A program made the translations under genes and the position numbers. A DNA stretch of 64,000 nucleotides from Cudoniella acicularis (taxonomy: Eukaryota; Ascomycota; Leotiomycetes; Helotiales; Helotiaceae). The stretch spans positions 1 to 64,000 of the forward strand of contig JAAMPI010000009.1 of assembly GCA_013054445.1 (NCBI GenBank). Direction: 5' to 3'. The notes under the pieces are model-generated. The model made no database searches and was not told the origin of the DNA. It saw nothing but the letters and a program-made list of their open reading frames with translations. Positions 21,601 through 33,300 of the stretch are shown here, in pieces; positions within the stretch are counted from its first letter, which is position 1, and each line of letters begins with the position of its first letter.

Positions 21601-23483
21601 TATGGGCATCACGATCGTTATCGCTGGCGTCCTGCAGAAACGTGCCATCCAGGCCTGTTGGACCAGCACTCAGGCTAGATAAATATGGCTTTTGCCCCGA
21701 CCCTGAGGATGAAGGCGCACTACCTTGTGTCCCCCGCGAGCTTGGTTTGACAGTTCTGATGGTGGCACTTTTATCAGGCTCATAATCTGGGGAAAACCCC
21801 CTCGTCGTGCGATTATGCGGCTCTGGGCTATTATTCATTTGGCGATCAATGCTAATCTGGGGGTAAGGCTCGATTGGGCTTCTCGCAGGAGTTCGTAGGT
21901 ACGGATTCATGACTTTCCTAAGGCTGCTAACCGGACTGGGCAGAGGCCTACCGTCGTGCTCATTCTGAAGCAGCAAGGGTGGAGCGAGAGGGACGGGTAC
22001 GGGGGGGTTCGGGTTCTGATACAGACTTCTTCCGCCGCCGAAAGAAAGAGGAAGGCTTTTTTGTCAGCACATGCGAATGCTCTTTTGGTGGAGGTTCTCG
22101 AGTTGGAGGTGTCTGCTGGGACTTCATCTGGCTGACGATGTGATGCGGTTTACTGCTTGGACGATTTGCTGTTTCAGCGGATGTCGTTGAGCCGTGCGAG
22201 GGGGGAGGCTCAGGAACAGGCGCAGGGTTGTTCCTCGACGACCCGAAAACTCTCCTGAAAAATCCTGGGCGTTCTTTTGAAGGTTGAGAGAGCCCGGGAG
22301 ATGGTGGTAATGAATCCTTCGCCTTCCCATACCCGACCAAAGGTGCGGGTGCAGCGGTTCTAATAAACGCGGGGAGTGGTGGCAGCTCTCGGGTATGGTC
22401 ATTTAGATCATAGTCGAGTCTCCCACCCGACGCATTTGCAGAGCCCTTACCTTTGTAGGCGCTCTTGGATGACCTTGTACTTCTTTTACGCTCAATCTTC
22501 TGCACTTCCGGCTCCTTCTGTATAGGTTCTTGCTGAGGAATTATTATCGGCGACGTTGGTCGAGGTCGTCGAGGTCCACCAGGAACGGTTGGTGTTGGCG
22601 CCGCATCGTAATCGTAAGGCGAGAACAGAGGAGGGTTTTGTCGAGATGGTCCGTCGGATTGTGCTGCCACCACTTGACGGTCTCTACCATAATCAAAACT
22701 GGAGGATCTTCCCGCAAGCCCATGCGCCCACCTTTGACTACTTGTAACCTGTGCATAGCCAAGGTCGAAACTATTCGCACTACTTCCTTTACTGCCTTTC
22801 CCACTTCGTGAATGTACGCCGCGCGGAGGTACTGGTATTGGTGGTCGATTCGAACCTACAAAACTGTGGCTTCCTGCTTCATTTCGTATGCTGTTTATCC
22901 TTCCCAAGCCAGACTGAAAATTCGAACTACTGTTGCTCCTCCTTCCCCGGGACAATTGACTCGAATATCGGCTCGAATCATCTGCGTTGTCGTAGTCGGA
23001 GCTGTAAGAATAAGTATGCCCTAAACGGCTACTCCTCGGAGCGAAATTCGACGTCGGTTGATAGGATTCTTCGTCTCCAAATGATGAGTATAAATTCTCT
23101 TCGTCAACAGTGGGCTGGGTCCCAAATCCATCTTGCCCAAAGGAGAATTGATCGAGGGAGAGCAGCATGTGGTCGACCAGCGAGTCGCGAGTGATTTGTC
23201 GTGGAGACAGAGAGAGATCATGAGAATCACGGTTGGCTTGCACGCTGCCTGGTTCATTTTCTTTATTCGCAGCAGGGTCAACAGGCGTGATGTCGTCCAA
23301 AAAGGTCTCCTTTAGCGCCCGGTTCCCGGTTGCAATATTGTCTCTGCCATGAGGCGCTGCTGGCGTCCGAGGCGGGGAAATATCGATTCGCTGCCCTTTA
23401 TAGCCTCTGTAGCCAGTATCAACATTCAATGGTACGCCGAGTCGCTTTGTGGGCGATGCGGGCGTATTCTCGAACGACTGCAT
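18665..23483 (-). CDS. Sec7-PH domain guanine nucleotide exchange factor for Arf (Syt1/Yel1-like), with two frameshifts
   Basis: Sec7 proteins load GTP on Arf GTPases in membrane traffic. The N-terminal 700 or so residues are Ser/Pro-rich and disordered. The Sec7 domain (about 21050-20560) shows AWMGEEG, YMQLYEFSNLNILAALRIM, the LKAESQQVDRIL segment whose Glu matches the catalytic glutamic finger, FAKRW..CNP, and YSILLLNTDLHLADIDSKMTRSQF. A PH domain follows (about 19710-19270: GAPWAKEGIVKHKHHL, VVEKGYLSLFSF), then a helical tail FTPRHPN..AMANWEKK with REIVKFRTYIDCLQ. Introns: 20690-20742 (53 nt, GTGAG, CTAAC branch) and 18884-18930 (47 nt, GTAAGT). Two single-base breaks remain: a G7 run at 22001-22007 (one base too many) and a missing base near 19786-19793. 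On both sides of each break the frames are long and conserved. Start ATG at 23483. Confidence 0.85.
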
Positions 23484-26400
23484 GTTGGGGCCGTGGTGTT
23501 GACAGGGCTGGCATCAGGTCGATTCGCGTTGGGATCGTGAGAGCACAAGACGGTAAGGACAGGACGGGATAGTCGATTGACGGTGACGGTGACGATAATA
23601 GAGAAGGGGATGAGAAGGAGGAAGCGATGCTGAATCTGCGATTCGATTGCCCACGACAGCAGAGCGTCTCAGCGCGCTGGTTGTGCGGCTCGCGGGTGGA
23701 AGAAATTATTTTTGGTTGGATGCAGAGCACTGGAGACCCCGTCTAACCTCTACGACCGACTTACGACTTACCGCACGCTTCACTGGCGACAGCAATTGGG
23801 AATCGCTGCTTTACCACGCCCACCCTTGCTGCAGTTTCAGCGTCCGATAATCTGAACATTTTACACCTCCCGGGAAAAGCAAATGCTGGCTGGTTATCAA
23901 ACCTAGAAACGTATGGCACGTGTGCTATGGCAATTGTCCGCAGCTACTAGTTAGTTACTCTGCGAGTCTGAGTTTGTGAGCTCACTTCAAGTTTCTAGAT
24001 GGAGTGGGCTTCTGATTTTGATCGACCGTTGTGTAGTACAATCCTACATCGTACATCGGCATTATTAGTCCCCTTTGCGGCGAGTAACTCGGTTCTTGCT
24101 TCTCCAGGTTCCACGTTATAATCGTGGAATCTTATCACCACGGGTATATAGCTGTGCACTCCCGCCTTACTGCGAGTACTGGTAGTGAGCAACTTTGCCC
24201 ATGGAATGAAATAAATGCAAATCGCTGCTTTACAAATTCTCCAGATTCCAGAGTCCGCCTCGCAACTTTGACCTAAATGTTTCGTGCTTCGGAGTAAGCA
24301 CTGGCTTGTCCAGGCCTGACCACAGACCCTTTCTTGACACGTTCACGGCGAGTTCGTCTTCATCACCGGGACTGTAATTATCGTGATCCTCCTTGCAAGT
24401 CGGTTCTGTAAATCGCCACCGCTACATCCTTCGGACTGAGGACTGTGCATTGCATATGTTTCGTCTTCGAGGGCCTTTGCAGCCTTGGGCGGATTAACCG
24501 CAGAGAAGTCCAACGGCAATGGCGACAACTGGGCGAATGCGACTGCTGAAAGTTCCGGGACCTCTGGGGCAGAGAAGGTTCACAGGCTCAAGCCCCAAGC
24601 ACTGTCGGGACCTATGGTTTAGGATATCTGATATGATCGCTGATAGAACAGCGGGTGAGCCTGAGCCTGCATAAGAAAAGCAGTCGTTCTCAGACATCGA
24701 CACATGCGGGCAACATGACTGGCATGGGACATGCATCTGCAGTCACTCAACTGAGGGGGAATTTCCCACTGCTGCCGACTCGATCACGGTTGAGTTTCAG
24801 GGGGAGGGGAAGCTGGACGTTGCGATACCATACGATACCGTTCATTGAGTCCAAACATTGGCAGGCTGCCGGCTGCCGAGGAGGCTTCAGAGTCCCGATT
24901 CCCGACCTCTTCTGGGCGTTTGATTCGAGGACAGCCAGTTGGAGGGATGGCCTTGCAGCTTTTCGTGGGATTCGAGCAGATATAAGAAGAGCGGTGTACT
25001 GTATGTAATGTGTACGTGCGTGAACGCGTCCGAGCAGCAGCACAAAGGGGAAACTGAGAAACACTCTGGCACTCTGCAGCGCTTGACTTCTCTCCTTCTG
25101 CTGGTCCGGCAAAATAGGTCCGCACTTGTCGTCGAAATGGCTGCATACCCCTTTTGCTGTGCAGCTGCAGCATGCATAAAAAACATAGTTGTCCGTCCTG
25201 AGTAGCCTTGAGCTGTGCCCTGACTCCTGACCCGAGACCACTGGGACATAGCCAATAGGCAGCCTGATATCCCCCAAGCCACGCGAAAGTTCGTGATGTT
25301 CATCTCAGCCAGAGTAGCGATTGCCGAATGAACGGGAGATCCACCCCTCGTGGCTGGCACTGGCTGCGAGTGGTAGAGGGATCCTGTGGCTGATCCAATC
25401 CGACCCTGGCCCGTCCAAAACTCAACTTCTTCTCCCATCAGCTTCTGTCAGCACTCTCAGGAATTCTCCGGCTTGATGACGACGACCATCATGTGCTCGT
25501 GGTGTATCCCTTCGCAGATCATAAATTCATCATAGCATGATCTTCGGAGCAACTGTCAGTATTTCGAAACACGAAGCAGTGTTACGGATCGAGCCCTGTA
25601 TCGTCACAAGACGGACCCCAAAGGGCAATTATGAGGCTTTTGATGCTATGAGTGGTTTCGCATCGTTGATTTTGCTTGGAGCATGATGGAGGAATGCAGA
25701 AATCGACTCAAGAAGTAGAGTCATCTTCTGGATAACTCTCGGTACCGGGTGCGAAAGCCCACCTGCCATCATGAAGTGGCATGCGTCTTTCGTTTCCACG
25801 ATATTAACTGGCAGCTCAAGTTCACGCCTTCCTGTTATTGTACCCAAGGGTGAAAGTCACTCAGTTTAACGTGATCATGTTTACGACCATGTGGGAGCAA
25901 GGCTCTGAACTTTGGCCAAGAGGCGTTGACATACGAACCGAGTTTTCATCTTGATTTATAATGTATGTCAGTGAGATTCATGTCAATATATGATTCGACA
26001 CACCCAGCTGAGTGGCTAGGTTGCCGCTGGGTACTCAGTACCGGCCCTTTGGGAGAAAACATCTGTGTTGTAAATCATGGTAGCAGAAATAATGTATTTC
26101 TCCTTAGCCCAAGAAACAAAAAAACACACGAGATCTTCGTTTTGCATTATTTATACTTGGCATAATGTTTACCTTAGCTTTGGGTGACAATAGCATAAGT
26201 CAAAATGCCTTTGCTCAATAGTTGTTCTGTCGATCCTAAAGCTTCCACTTGAGCATTAAACATGAAGATCAAAGTAAGGCCGCTTTTGGGCTCAAGATAA
26301 ATTTAGATTTGAGCTTTATCTCAGACGTCTGTCAAGAGAGTGAAAATGTCGTTAAATGTTTTGGACTTCAATTTTTGAGATTTAGAAGTTCGAAACTACT

Positions 26401-26871
26401 ATTTGAACAACATAAGGTTTCCTAGTTTCACTGCTTATCTTGAAGAAGATTTTCTCGCAATTACCTAGGTCTGAAATTCATTACCTGTGGAAGGATGTAG
26501 TGCTTTGGAGTAAGGAAAATAACAATACACTCCAATGAGCCTAGATTAACTTGCTCAGGAGGGGACATGGCTGTGGCGTGCAAAAGATGTCGCTTATCCA
26601 AATTTTAGTGTTTATGCCCTTCTTTTTGAAGAGATCAAAGTTTCGCTTTGCTCGGAATACTAATCCATCACAAAATCCGAAGCTACCAAGATCTAGACTC
26701 TACTACTTGTGCAACATTATGAGACTTAACGAGGTAGAAAGGGCGGGTTCGGGTTAATTTTGAAACATTGAGGACTCGGTTACTTGAATATGAGTCATCG
26801 TATGATGTCTCACGAAAACCTGTGACATTCATTGCCCAAATAGCGAGAAACAATCATCTCCCGCCAATTTG
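23484..26871. other. Intergenic, no supported gene
   Basis: About 3.4 kb. Overlapping ORFs at 24747-25438 (minus) occupy three frames at once in a GC-richer patch and contain no domain, so I do not call them. From about 25900 the DNA is AT-rich and featureless. Confidence 0.55.
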
Positions 26872-27494
26872 TCAAACGGCCTTCCCCTTTCCTGGGGCAG
26901 CCTTGAACTTCATCTTCCACGTCTCCTCTTGTTTAAACAGAGTAACCGCCTCCATAGCACTTGGATTGCCATGATCTGGGTCTGCTCCACCCTCGAGCAA
27001 TGCCTGGGAATTGACGATTAACATTTCCCTTGTAGCCTCGATAACTTTCGATTAAATAGGATGGCAAAAGAGACAATGACGCAAACATGACTCGAACAAC
27101 ATACCTCAATGACCTCTGCCTCACCCTTGAACACGGCTCCAGCCAACGGAGATTGACCCCGATCATTTAATGAGTTCGTATTAGCTCCATGTTGTATCAG
27201 GAGTTTCACGAGTGGAGCATGCCCGTGATATGCTGCAAGCATTACCTGTAAAAATCAGTCCCAATTCAAAATGAGTAAAATCTCTTAAGGCTTCGTAAAA
27301 TTTAGTGTAAAACTAGCACATACAAGACTATCGCCTTTTTCATTCGTCATATTTGCCGGTAAGCCCGCGGGCAATGCTTGCTCAAAGACGTCCACTTGTC
27401 CCTGTCTAGCAGCATTGTACATTCTCGTCGCGAAGGCAATAGCCTCGGGAGGAAGCTCTGAAGCTGTCGTGTTATCGTTGCCGATGCTGCTCAT
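26872..27494 (-). CDS. Small ankyrin-repeat protein
   Basis: Three exons give 148 residues: 27324-27494, 27105-27245 and 26872-27003. Introns are 27246-27323 (GTATGT) and 27004-27104 (GTATGT, CCCAG). The first exon encodes an N-terminal helix pair (ATRMYNAARQGQVDVFEQAL, PAGLPANMTNEKGDSL). The second holds a clear ankyrin unit, MLAAYHGHAPLVKLLIQHGA with NTNSLNDRGQSPLAGAVFKGEAEVIE. The third begins ALLEGGADPDHGNPSAMEAV and ends in a Lys-rich tail. Size and layout match the small conserved fungal ankyrin proteins typified by S. pombe P16F5.05c; their role is not established. It is transcribed away from the AUH-type gene with 176 bp between start codons. Confidence 0.9.
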
Positions 27495-27670
27495 CTTTCT
27501 TATTTTTAACTGTTTCCTAATAGAAAATTTATTTTCGATGAATTTATCAACGAAATATGGAGGTGAGATCTCGATTACTGTACTGATAACATGCCTAATT
27601 CAACCCTACCTGCACCTCGGCTGCAGAGCTTCCCTAGACTTCAAAAACAACTTCCACCACAACCACCAAA
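27495..27670. promoter_or_regulatory. Shared divergent promoter, ankyrin / enoyl-CoA hydratase
   Basis: Only 176 bases separate the two start codons, so both genes must draw on this interval. It is AT-rich on the ankyrin side and C/A-rich with CAACCACCAAA just before the hydratase ATG. No specific operator is recognised. Confidence 0.55.
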
Positions 27671-28716
27671 ATGCGACCACCACTCATCCGCCAGCTTCCC
27701 TCCACGCTCCCTACAGTCATTCGCCGCTTTGTACAGCCATATTCTACTCAATCCGAACCCCTCATCAAAGTCCTCGATGTTCAGGCTCCACACACTGGCC
27801 GCATACGCATCCTCTCCCTCGCGAGACCCGCAGCTCGCAATGCCATCTCTAAGCAATTACTACAGGAGCTTCGCACGAACGTTGATATTGTAGCTGCAGA
27901 ATATGCAGAGGATGGATCCGAGGTCCCGCCGCAAAAATATTATGGGGGAGCTGCAGGAGTAGACCAGAGAGGGCCAACAAGGGCACTCGTGCTAGCTAGC
28001 GATGTGGACAGTTGTTTCTGCGCTGGAGCAGATTTGAAAGAGCGATCTGGCTTTACTGCTGAAGAGTACATATCCCACTGTTAATCTTCGATTGATAGAT
28101 ATGGAAGTTAACAAGTTGGGTTAGAACAGCCGCTTTCCTGGCCAACCTTCGAAGCACTTTCACCGCCCTTTCTCTCCTCCCAATACCTACAATAAGCGCT
28201 GTGAGCTCCTTAGCTTTAGGTGGTGGCCTTGAACTTGCTCTCTGCACGCACATGCGTGTTTTTGCAACAACGGCACAAGTTGGATTGCCAGAAACGAGAC
28301 TGGGTATAATTCCCGGCGCGGGAGGGACATACAGGCTCCCAGGTCTCATTGGCCTCGGAAGAGCAAGAGATTTAGTGTTGACAGGAAGGAGAGTAAGTGC
28401 AGCCGAAGCATACTTCTTAGGCATTGCGGATAGATTAGTGGAAGTTGTGCCAAAGGAAGGTGAAGAGGAGAGTGAGGATGGGAAGAAGGCTTTGATGTCT
28501 AGAGCCAAGGATCAAGTTCTGAGTGAAGCCGTCAAGCTTGCAGGTGAAATATGCCAGGGCGCGCCTACTGCAGTGAGAAGTGCACTGCAAGCCGTTGGAT
28601 ATGCGAGAGAAGAGGTTGAGAATAAGATGTACGACAGGGTTGTCAGCACGGAGGACAGGAACGAGGCTTTGGCAGCGTTTAGGGAGAAGAGAATGCCGGT
28701 ATTCAAGGGCAGATGA
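27671..28716 (+). CDS. Mitochondrial enoyl-CoA hydratase, AUH / methylglutaconyl-CoA hydratase type
   Basis: Two exons, 27671-28065 and 28125-28716, are joined over a 59-nt intron (GTACAT donor, GTTAAC branch, TTAG acceptor) and give 328 residues. The first 25 are rich in Arg/Ser/Pro with no acids (MRPPLIRQLPS, VIRRF), a mitochondrial presequence. The crotonase fold follows: SLARPAARNAIS, FCAGADLKERSGFTAEE (oxyanion hole), SSLALGGGLELALCTHMRVFA, VGLPETRLGIIPGAGGTYRLP with the catalytic Glu pair region, and RVSAAEAYFLGIADRLV. The closest recognised relatives are AUH proteins, which hydrate 3-methylglutaconyl-CoA to HMG-CoA in leucine breakdown. A loop of about 17 residues around EVPPQKYYGG before the oxyanion hole is larger than in bacterial crotonases. 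The frame is clean throughout. Confidence 0.9.
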
Positions 28717-29339
28717 TGTCTTGGATACGTGTTATGTTGCAGGAATTATTACCAATGGATCCTCTCTGAGATGGGTCATTTTGAAGGCGTATCAAATATT
28801 TTAGATGCCCAGCTTGCGGCTCCTTGTTGCAAAAGCAATTAGCCATGCCTCTGAGTGGATCCTAGTGAGTAATATTCCTTTGCTTGTTTCAATATTTTCG
28901 CGCATATGCCCGTCGCTCGTCTCACACAATGTCGGACCTGCGGCCGAATACAGGGGTATTTTGGTAAGAATCCCATGGTTACTAACATGGGAATTCTCCG
29001 ATCGCTTTGTTTCTCAGTTGCTTTGCTCAACGTCATTCCGCCAATTCGAATAGCCACTTATTTGAAAGAAAAACAAGTAGTCGGCAGAATTAAGTTTTTA
29101 GAGGATTGTCTACCTAGATGAAAGGAACTAAAAATAATCACATCCAAGCTCAAGGTCGATTGAGTTTGCTCTTCTCGGTTACCCCACACCATGACGTCGA
29201 CATCAATCGCTCCCCTGCTCTTAGATCATGGTCTTAAAATTAACACAACTTCGACCTTTACTTCTTCACACAATCCCAAATCAAAATAAATCCAATTTTC
29301 TCAATCATCTAGAGAAAATAAAAAACCGCACACAACAAA
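28717..29339. other. Intergenic
   Basis: About 620 bases. ORFs near 28805-29121 have no motif. The part just before 29340 is a C/A/T-rich leader with runs of A, typical of a fungal 5' UTR. Confidence 0.5.
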
Positions 29340-29847
29340 ATGTCATTCCTCATACGCACCGCTCCCTCCCTCTTCCGTGCCACACGCACTAGCACTGCGT
29401 TCGCTCCTCGAGCTTTCTCTATCTCATTTGTCGCCCGAAAATCAGCCACAGAGGCAGTCAAAGACACAGTAAAGATGGTTAACAGGAAGGTATCTGACAA
29501 AATTGTTGACGGAATTGAGATTGGCCGTATGTGTCTCCCTTTTCAATATTTCATTTTGAATTCTGGAGCTCTCGAGGACTGACGAATGTGGCGCCTTCCC
29601 CTTTCTAACGCGTTTTCAAACTTGCCACTTCTTCCCTCTCATCTCTTCTCTTAGTCACAAAAGACATAGCTAACCACCATCTCCAAAACAGAAATCGCAA
29701 CAAAAAAAAGTAAAAGGAGTCACAGGCATGCCGAAAGGCGAGGCACAAGGCAAAGCATCTGAGCTTGCGGGCGAAGCCAAGGGAAAGGCCCATGAGCTAG
29801 CAGGCGAGGTGAAGGGAAAGAAGGAAGAGTTGAAGGGTAAGTTGTAG
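29340..29847 (+). CDS. LEA-like mitochondrial protein, one apparent frameshift
   Basis: The first exon starts MSFLIRTAPSLFRATRTSTAFAPRAFS, an Arg/Ser-rich mitochondrial presequence, then ATEAVKDTVKMVNRKVSDKIVDGIEIG. A GTATGT donor at 29527 and CAG acceptor at 29691 remove a 165-nt intron. The second exon encodes a repetitive LEA-type tail, MPKGEAQGKASELAGEAKG then KAHELAGEVKGK and KEELKGKL, about 110 residues in all. LEA-like proteins of this kind are linked to desiccation and heat tolerance in fungi. The splice leaves the reading frame one base off: the A8 run at 29702-29709 must lose one A to join QIATKK to VKGVTG. No other splice pair restores the frame. The gene is otherwise undamaged. 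Confidence 0.75.
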
Positions 29848-30349
29848 ATTTGGGGCAGGTAGACGCTAGGTAGTTTGTGGAAGGGGGAGAAATTTGAGAT
29901 AAGTATAGGATGGGTCAGGGGGTCATGGGTGTATGATAGTAGGCTTTTATGTTGGCAATGCTAATTGCAATCTATCGGAACGGACTATACTGCCAATTTC
30001 TTTCCCTGGCTCTTCTCCTGCCTACGGTATTGGTTTCTCTAAATACTACTGTCTTTACCTCGCATCTCAGTACCGAAGGCCCTTGTTTCAATACACTGCA
30101 CAATAGATCAGCACATGCTTATTCCGCATTTACAATTCGTACGATGGACGCCATATACTCCCGCTTTAACAATCACTCACTAGTAAAACTTAGAGGAGCT
30201 CTCAAAACAACTCATTCATTCCCATTTATCATATACCGCTAAATATACTGCACCAACACAATGCACCTTTTCCGATTCCTACACCAGCCCAAAATGCAAC
30301 ACTTCCCAACTCCAAAACATGCACATTCCTTCCTCTTTCTTCTTGTCTA
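29848..30349. other. Intergenic between convergent genes
   Basis: About 500 bases between the 3' ends of the LEA-like gene and Apc1. It should hold both terminators; no specific signal is distinct. ORF 29949-30242 has no motif. Confidence 0.5.
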
Positions 30350-33300
30350 CTAAGATCGATCCTCCTCGACCACCATCCACACTCTAGCCTTCAGTCTCTC
30401 AACAACCTCAGCTCGTATCCACTGCATATCCCTCCCTTCCGCGGTGGCTTTATCCGCCCATTCAAAAAGTAATTTCAGCCCTAGCAATCGATCTCTCTTT
30501 CCGCTATCAATCGTGGCATTCTCCAGAACAAGCCTAGCATCAACGACAGTTTCTTTCGTACCAGAATGTATATCGCTCGCCCCGCCATGGTCAGGTGGAA
30601 GCACTAATGCTCGCTCGGCCTTGGTAAGTGATACAAATGCAGGAAGTTCAAATAACCACTCCAATGAATGTGAAGATGTGCCATCAACTTCATTAAGAGC
30701 TTGAAGAGTCGCTTGGAATGCGGAGGTGTTGGCGTCATGAGCTGGCCGTCGACGCACGTAAACTGTTTGTGTTGATTTGAAAGAAGCCATGTGCTTTGGG
30801 TTACTTTCCAGATCAAGGACCATATTCCAATATTCCGTGCTGTTCGTCCGAACCGTTTTGATTAGGTCTAATTCAGGCAACAGACAAGGTGTGTGACGTT
30901 GACTCTCTTCGCCGTTATGAAAGGTAACTGTTATCGGCATAGGGACGGGCTGATTTGTGTCGATATCTTTTGTGACCAAACATCGAGCCTCAGCAGCCAA
31001 GGCCCAGAAATGTCGGAAAGCTTGAAGGTGGGACTTATTATCTTGGACAGAAGACGGAAATATAGGATAGAAGGCTATAAGCAGGGCGGCTATCGCCAGG
31101 TTTGATGTGTTGAAGGTAAAAGTGCCTCCTCCCAAGAATAAAGCACCAATTGCAAGATGAGCTGCAAGATGACTTCCGAAAGGTGTTTCGTTATCATCGC
31201 GACCATGCATTGATCGAAGTCGACGGGAGACCACAAGATCCCCAGTTCCAGCCATAACTATTGCTACACCAAGGGCAACCAAATCTTGGCAATTTCTGAT
31301 CGTGTTTCTCGTTAATTTTTTATCGTAGGTATCGGCCTCGATTCGACATATCACAATGAATTGGTCCAAGTAATGGATCAACAAGTCTCGAACAACTATA
31401 GAACCCGATCCAGCAAAGCGCAGTGCAATGCTGAAGCATAATCCGGTAATGATATCGTAGAACGGAAGATCATCAGTAGTAAAAGGCTTGGCAAATACCA
31501 ACAAGCTTCTCCCTCTGTAAGCAGCGGGTAGACTAGCCTTGATCCACGAAAAAGAGGGCTCTATCTTGCTCCACAAAATCAAATTTCGGGCAAGAGTGCG
31601 AAGCAAGAAGATATCTGGTCGAACATAATCGAACTGAAGCAGTGAGTCCGGAACGTCGATCTTTCGAGCTAGAACTTGGTTCTCCGACTTCATGAAAATA
31701 AGGGCAATCGCTACAACTGCAGCAGCAGTGGCTTTGTCCAGGACATGAACGAGATCGACTTTCTTACTGCCAACTGCGAGAGCAAGAAGTCTCTCAGTAA
31801 GTCGCATGTCATGTAGTCCTTTGAGGTCAGAACCTTTGCCAAGGTTAATAAGACCTAGAGCAAATCCAGCCGCAAGTCTATAACCTTCGTTTCTCAGCGG
31901 CTCTTCCTCTGTTTCTGTATCGATATGTTCAATCTCAGAGACCATGATCTCACTCATTCGGCGATGCTGTGTGTTGCAATAAAGCAACCCAATCCCCATA
32001 ATTCCAGTCGTTTGAGTCAATGGAGATAAGTTCAGCTCAGCTGCGCCTGGGGGAAGCATTCGAGTTACATGAACCGACAGCAGTCTTGTGATCAATGAGT
32101 CCATAGTACCAATGTATGATGCTGCTAATCCTAAGAGCAAGCCAATCGAGGTCATGGTATGTTTTGGAGTCAAGTACTTGAAAGCAACCCATTTTGCAAC
32201 CGACTTCAAATGACCATTAAGCCCTAAAGCCAGTAGAAATCCGGCATGACGGTTGCTGAGATCCTGAGCAGGTTTGTTGAAGAGAATCCAAGATGTGTCA
32301 ATGCCTTTAGCATCGCGAGAAATGCTTAAGCCAGCAGCGACACCTGCGTGGAAAAAAGCCCAGCAAACTTTCTCTTCTGTAAATGCGTTCTTGTCGACTC
32401 CAACAGTGTTATTGTCGGGCTTCATGACACAACTTAAATTGAACCCGCCAATCAAAAGCCTTTCAGTTAGCAAGGGTACTCGAGCGCTAAAATATAATAA
32501 ACCTCGTCCAGCAGGAATGGCAAGAGTCCGGTAAGCCAGCATCTGTGCATGTTCTTTCTGCGCTTCGAGTAGATCGGATTCCGTCCATTGTGGCTCTGGT
32601 TTGCAGCGTGCTATTGTTGGTCTTGATGTATTTAGGATACTCATAGCTTCATTCATTCGTCTGTCGTCCTTGAAAATAGCGCGAGTAATTGTTTGCCGAT
32701 CCATCTCCGCCGTGCTGTCAAAAGCTCTCATTGTCTCTGGATCATTCGTGGACGCACATATTTCATGTACATCCATATTGGCTTCGTGCGACGGAACCTA
32801 ATCCAATTAGTCTCAGCCTTTTCTTTGGGTGCCCTTAAAACATACCAATAGGCTGGATTGAGTAAGACGCGGCCGCTGCCCAGGAGTTAAGAGCATGTTT
32901 ACATCTTCTCGACCTACAATAGCAAGCAATTCCTTACTCCAGGTTGTTGGGGGCTCCGCTTGACACTGAACAACCGCTTCTAGAAGGGGAGCCAGGACAG
33001 ATTCGGGCAAAGTCTCAAGAAGAAGAGTATTCATACCCGCGGCAGCTAGATCTTCAATAAACTGGGCAGAAGTTTGATGTGGTTGCATCGAAGCAAAAAA
33101 GTTTGCAAAGAGCAAAGTTCTCGGTGTAAGTCGGGTCCACTGTTCATCTTGATAGTGTTTCCTTCCTACAGATTTTGATCTGGTGGCAACCAGAGCCGGT
33201 AGTGTCATGAAATTCGCTAGACTTTGCGTTGTCAAACAGATTTGAATCCATTGATATATCGAAGGACACTCAAATGGTTCTGGGATAAGACACGTAAGAG

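Noticed and set aside
24747..25438. Three overlapping minus-strand ORFs of 129-183 codons
   Set aside because: Open in all three minus frames at once because of local base composition; none shows a domain or plausible start.
30350..32776. Separate gene downstream of Apc1
   Set aside because: A 48-nt intron (32798-32845) joins it in frame to the upstream ORF, and its PC repeats are the known C-terminal half of Apc1.
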